Source: Balamuthia mandrillaris (lineage: Eukaryota; Discosea; Longamoebia; Balamuthiidae). From it: a stretch of 64,000 nucleotides of DNA. Numbering within the stretch: position 1 is the first letter of the stretch; the number at the start of each line of letters is the position of its first letter. The position numbers and the translations under genes were made by a program. The DNA lies in assembly GCA_031835245.1 (NCBI GenBank), contig JAVKOQ010000023.1:287441-351440 (forward strand), read 5' to 3'. Below, one piece after another: positions 61,143 through 64,000 of this stretch. The notes below the pieces were generated by a model. That model saw only the letters and a list, made by a program, of their open reading frames with translations. It ran no database searches and was not told the DNA's origin.

Positions 61143-61977
61143 GCTTTGTGCGGTTTTTGTTTACTCTTCTCTCTTCTCTCTCTTCTCTCTTCCCTCTTCT
61201 CCCGTCTCTCTTCTCTCTTCTCTCTTCTCTCCCTTCTCTCTTCTCTCCTAGTTTTCCTTCTCCCTTTTTTTGGTGGTGTTTGGTGGTATTTGGTTGCTGA
61301 AGACAAAGAAGAAGCAAGGAAGAAGAAGAAAGGTGTAGTAGGTGAGCCACAAGCGAGCAAAAAAACAAAAACTTCTTCTTCTTCACATCATGTTTATTGC
61401 AGGAACGAGGAGGGGGTCTGTGATTTTTTGCTTTCCTTCTCCTCCCCTCGTTCTATGACTATTACTATTGTTGTCTTCAAAAAGGTTGTGGCTGCTGCTG
61501 CTGCTGCTGTTGACGACGTCCATGGGGAGTAAAGGAGTTGCGGTGAGTGGGCGGAGGTGACGTTGACGTGACGGTGGAGAGTTGTGTATGCACATGTGAG
61601 AACAACAGCAGCAGCAGCACTCCCAACATATACATACAGCAATCAATGAATACATAGACATACATACATACATAACGTGCTCCACAGCATAGAAGGAGCA
61701 GTGGCAGCAGCGAAGGAAAGGGTGGGCTGCTCCCTTGTAAAGTACTGTACAAACAAACACTAGCATAGAAAAGAAGCTGATGGTGATGGTGGAGTAGTAG
61801 CCTTCTCCTCCTGCGCCCGCTGTTGCTGCTCCTTCTTTGTACAGGTATACCGAATGGATACAGAGAGTAGATAGATATACACGAATATAGACATATGGCT
61901 GGAGAGGGAAGAGTGAAGTGGAGGCTGCTGCTGCACTACACCATTGTGATAGCCCTACCTATCATGCTGGTTGCACA
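61143..61977. other. Intergenic region, simple repeats only
   Basis: TCTCTTC-type repeats at 61160-61250, GCTGCT at about 61490-61512 and CATA at 61659-61673. Possibly the 3' untranslated region of the CCCH gene; the minus frame here (Cys-run and Ser-run) is low complexity. Confidence 0.5.
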
Positions 61978-63300
61978 TCATGACGGTGGTGACGACGATG
62001 ACGATGCTGCGCCATCACTTCCTGAAGGGGATGGAGATGAAGACGAGGAAGAGGTAGAAGTAGAAACCGAAGACGAGGGAGAGGACGAGGATGAAGGGGT
62101 AGAAACCGACGACGAAAGAGGGGGAGAAGAGGAAGAGGAAGGGGAGGTGCCAACACTGAGGGAGCTGGGATCGGTCGTAGACGTCGACGAAGAGGAACAG
62201 GATTCAGCTGGAGACGAGGATGAGGAGGTGGTAGTGATGGTACTTGAATCAACAGTAGATGCAGGCGATTTTGATGGCGATGGCGATGGCGATGGCGATG
62301 ATGAGGGTTGTGATGGTTGTGGTTGTGGCGACGGAGGAGGGGCTGGAGGTGGAAGACTGGAGGTGGAAGCAGGAGACAAGGCGTGATCCCTTGGCGAAGT
62401 AGGAAGGGAAGACGGAGGCGTTGGGCTTGGCACGTGGACCACCAAAGGTGGCATCATCATAGTGGGAACCCTGGTGGGCATCATCATGGAAGGAGGCGCT
62501 CCGCTATTAGCTCCTTCCATTTCCTGCTGGTGATGGTAGTAGTAGTTGCTTTGAGGAAGGTGATGATGAGGAGGGGGGGTCGGATAATGGGGACGAGGGG
62601 AATGCCCAAGAAAGTAGGTGGTGCCAGCCCGCTCCACTAGCACCACGTGGGGATGCTGGTGTTGGTGGTAGACCTGTGGATACTGCTGCTGATGCTGGTG
62701 TTGGTACTGGCCGCCTATTCGCAGCACAGGCACGTCGTGCGCATGTTGCGATTGCATCGGCTTGGAGGTAGGCGTCGGCATGGAGGCAGACCTGGGTCTA
62801 GTGGCCATCGGTATCTGCACGGGCATAGGTACGAGGGCAGGCACGGGAATTGTTCCAGGACAGGCGTATGGAGCAGAAGCGGTAGCGGCTACCGACATAG
62901 CATCGTAGGGTACGGCACATTCGGCTGCTGGCAAGGGCAGTCCTGTGTTCCACCACAGCGGCCTCGAGGAAGCGGACGACTCCGAATGAAGCGTGGCTGT
63001 AGTGTGGAGGTGCAGCGCGGCCGTGTGGGTACGCTCCCTCTCTTGCTGCAGCAGTTTCTCCTCGGCTATCCTCTGCCGTCTCTGCAGAAAACCTTGCGGA
63101 TGGCTGTATCCGCACTTGGACTTGTTGCAGTGAATGCCATACCAGCACTCCTTTTTCTTTCCCTTTTCCTTCCTGTTGCTGCTTGAGCTGTTGGCCGAGG
63201 AGGAAGAGGAGCTTCGTTCGGCCGTTTCCGCATCGGCCACCACCGTATGTTCCGCTGAAGTCGATGCCATCGCGCTGAAGTGACGTAGTCTGAACTCCAA
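61978..63300 (-). CDS. CCCH zinc-finger protein with His/Gln/Pro- and Ser-rich tail
   Basis: Single frame of 440 residues; M at 63300 (MEFRLRHFSAMASTSAEH), with the second Met 10 residues later possible. The one recognisable domain is ECWYGIHCNKSKCGYSHP, a C-x5-C-x4-C-x3-H zinc finger at about residues 51-66, spacing as in Nab2/ZC3H14-type RNA-binding fingers. After a helical patch (RRQRIAEEKLLQQERERT) the protein becomes low complexity: Met/Pro/Ala-rich, then His/Gln/Tyr-rich, then a ~120-residue Ser/Pro/Thr tail. One such finger plus disorder suggests an RNA-binding or condensate-forming factor. Low GC skew and long Ser runs make the C-terminus the weakest part, but the frame is continuous. 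Confidence 0.7.
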   Translation of the reverse strand: MEFRLRHFSAMASTSAEHTVVADAETAERSSSSSSANSSSSNRKEKGKKKECWYGIHCNKSKCGYSHPQGFLQRRQRIAEEKLLQQERERTHTAALHLHTTATLHSESSASSRPLWWNTGLPLPAAECAVPYDAMSVAATASAPYACPGTIPVPALVPMPVQIPMATRPRSASMPTPTSKPMQSQHAHDVPVLRIGGQYQHQHQQQYPQVYHQHQHPHVVLVERAGTTYFLGHSPRPHYPTPPPHHHLPQSNYYYHHQQEMEGANSGAPPSMMMPTRVPTMMMPPLVVHVPSPTPPSSLPTSPRDHALSPASTSSLPPPAPPPSPQPQPSQPSSSPSPSPSPSKSPASTVDSSTITTTSSSSSPAESCSSSSTSTTDPSSLSVGTSPSSSSSPPLSSSVSTPSSSSSPSSSVSTSTSSSSSSPSPSGSDGAASSSSSPPS

Positions 63301-64000
63301 GCAATTCGGGTTTTTTTTTGGAAGTAAGACTAACTCGCTCCTCGTGTGCGTGTGCGTGTGCGTGGTGTGCGTGTGCGTGTGCGTGGTTTGTTGGATGCGA
63401 ACTCTTCTTCTTCGTTGGCCGAAACAAGCTAGACAGGAGGCAAGGTCTTCGTTCTTTTTAAAATAAAAAAGTTTGGAACTCTTTTCTGGTTTCTCCCAAA
63501 AAAGGGCGCACTCACTTCTAAATTGGAAATATTAGAGTGGTGAGATGTTGTTGCTTGTGGCCCACGCCCCCGCCACTTGTTTGTATTTTTGTTACACCGA
63601 AAGTCCGAGCGGAGCGGCGGTTTTTTTTTTGTATGTATGCAGTTCCCTAGTTCTGCTGCCTGGCTCTAGGGGGGACACGCACAACACAGGAAGGAAAAGC
63701 TTGGGGGGTGCGCGCGGTGGTAACGGCAAGAAATGTTTGACGGGTTGTTATGCTAGCGTATTCCCTTTTTGCAGCAGCAGCAGATCCTATTCTATGATTG
63801 CCGCAATGATGCACGATGAGTCAGTTTGCCTTTTGTTTTTTTTGAATAATTTAGGGGTTTACCACAACCTTTTCCTTCCTTCCCTCGCCACCGAGAGGGC
63901 AGCTTCCTTCCTTACCCGTGTAGTAGTTGTTCTGCAATCGAAGACGGAGGAGAACCGAAGAGGGAGGAGAAGCTGGCGGGAGGGCCCGAAGTTGCCACGA
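63301..64000. other. Upstream region of CCCH gene, window end
   Basis: Includes a GTGTGC/GTGCGT tract at 63341-63386 and CCT/CTT-rich stretches. No exon can be supported before the window end. Confidence 0.5.

Noticed and set aside
61895-62386. Acidic 163-residue frame on the + strand
   Set aside because: It is the antisense shadow of the Ser/Pro-rich tail of the CCCH protein; the codon pattern fits the minus strand and only that strand has a zinc finger.

Overview
The window is nuclear DNA from a unicellular eukaryote. Genes carry many short GT-AG introns (about 40-700 nt) packed with CT-rich microsatellites, sit 50-500 bp apart on both strands, and encode eukaryote-only families (tomosyn, RhoGAP, PARP6/8-type ART, MARCHF6/Doa10, Tudor-SN, gephyrin-E). 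A hybrid histidine kinase, a mitochondrial Thg1-like protein, GMF and RhoGAP-SH3 proteins together suggest a free-living amoeba (Amoebozoa, perhaps a Balamuthia- or Acanthamoeba-like discosean). That placement is inference, not proof. No bacterial operons, CRISPR arrays, rRNA genes or convincing tRNA genes were seen.

Layout. 1-319: 3' end of an unknown + gene. 571-1888 (-): mitochondrial MoCF/CinA-like (FLAD1 N-terminal-like) protein. 2094-7376 (+): tomosyn/Sro7-type WD40 protein with a C-terminal R-SNARE coil. 7710-10155 (+): two tandem secreted DOMON proteins. 10504-12814 (+): longin-domain protein with an RS/E-rich tail. 12871-14221 (-): PhyH-type dioxygenase. 14710-18914 (-): PARP6/8-like ART with added C2 and RWD-like regions. 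19143-21677 (+): molybdenum insertase (MoeA/gephyrin E). 21719-23407 (-): D-lactate dehydrogenase. 23905-24357 (+): small coiled-coil protein. 24754-26271 (-) and 28175-30071 (+): unrelated secreted proteins of unknown function, separated by a gene-poor tract with a MITE-like inverted repeat, an apyrase-exon fragment and one copy of a 253-bp dispersed repeat. 30926-35223 (+): RhoGAP-SH3 protein. 35402-37790 (+): unknown protein. 38407-41466 (+): protein with a thrice-repeated KRGTKGF motif. 41738-42622 (-): glia maturation factor. 42873-44112 (+): SDR oxidoreductase. 44196-48878 (-): MARCHF6/Doa10 E3 ligase. 49530-52938 (+): SND1/Tudor-SN. 53049-55277 (-): mitochondrial Thg1-like protein. 55760-59888 (+): hybrid histidine kinase. 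60136-61142 (-): tail-anchored protein. 61978-63300 (-): CCCH zinc-finger protein.

The genes do not form one pathway. Loose themes are membrane traffic and ER quality control (tomosyn, longin protein, Doa10), actin/Rho control (RhoGAP-SH3, GMF), RNA metabolism (SND1, Thg1-like, CCCH), cofactor chemistry (MoCF protein, MoeA/gephyrin E), signalling (histidine kinase, PARP), and a secreted or surface set (DOMON pair and two Cys-containing proteins). Several neighbours are divergent pairs with 200-650 bp between start codons, and three upstream regions share the palindrome TGTCGACA. The most novel signals are the C2-RWD-PARP architecture, the longin-RS fusion, the KRGTKGF repeat protein, the 253-bp intronic repeat, the histidine kinase with an insertion in its dimerisation hairpin, and the TGTCGACA promoter motif. 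All exon limits were read by eye from GT-AG sites and frame continuity.
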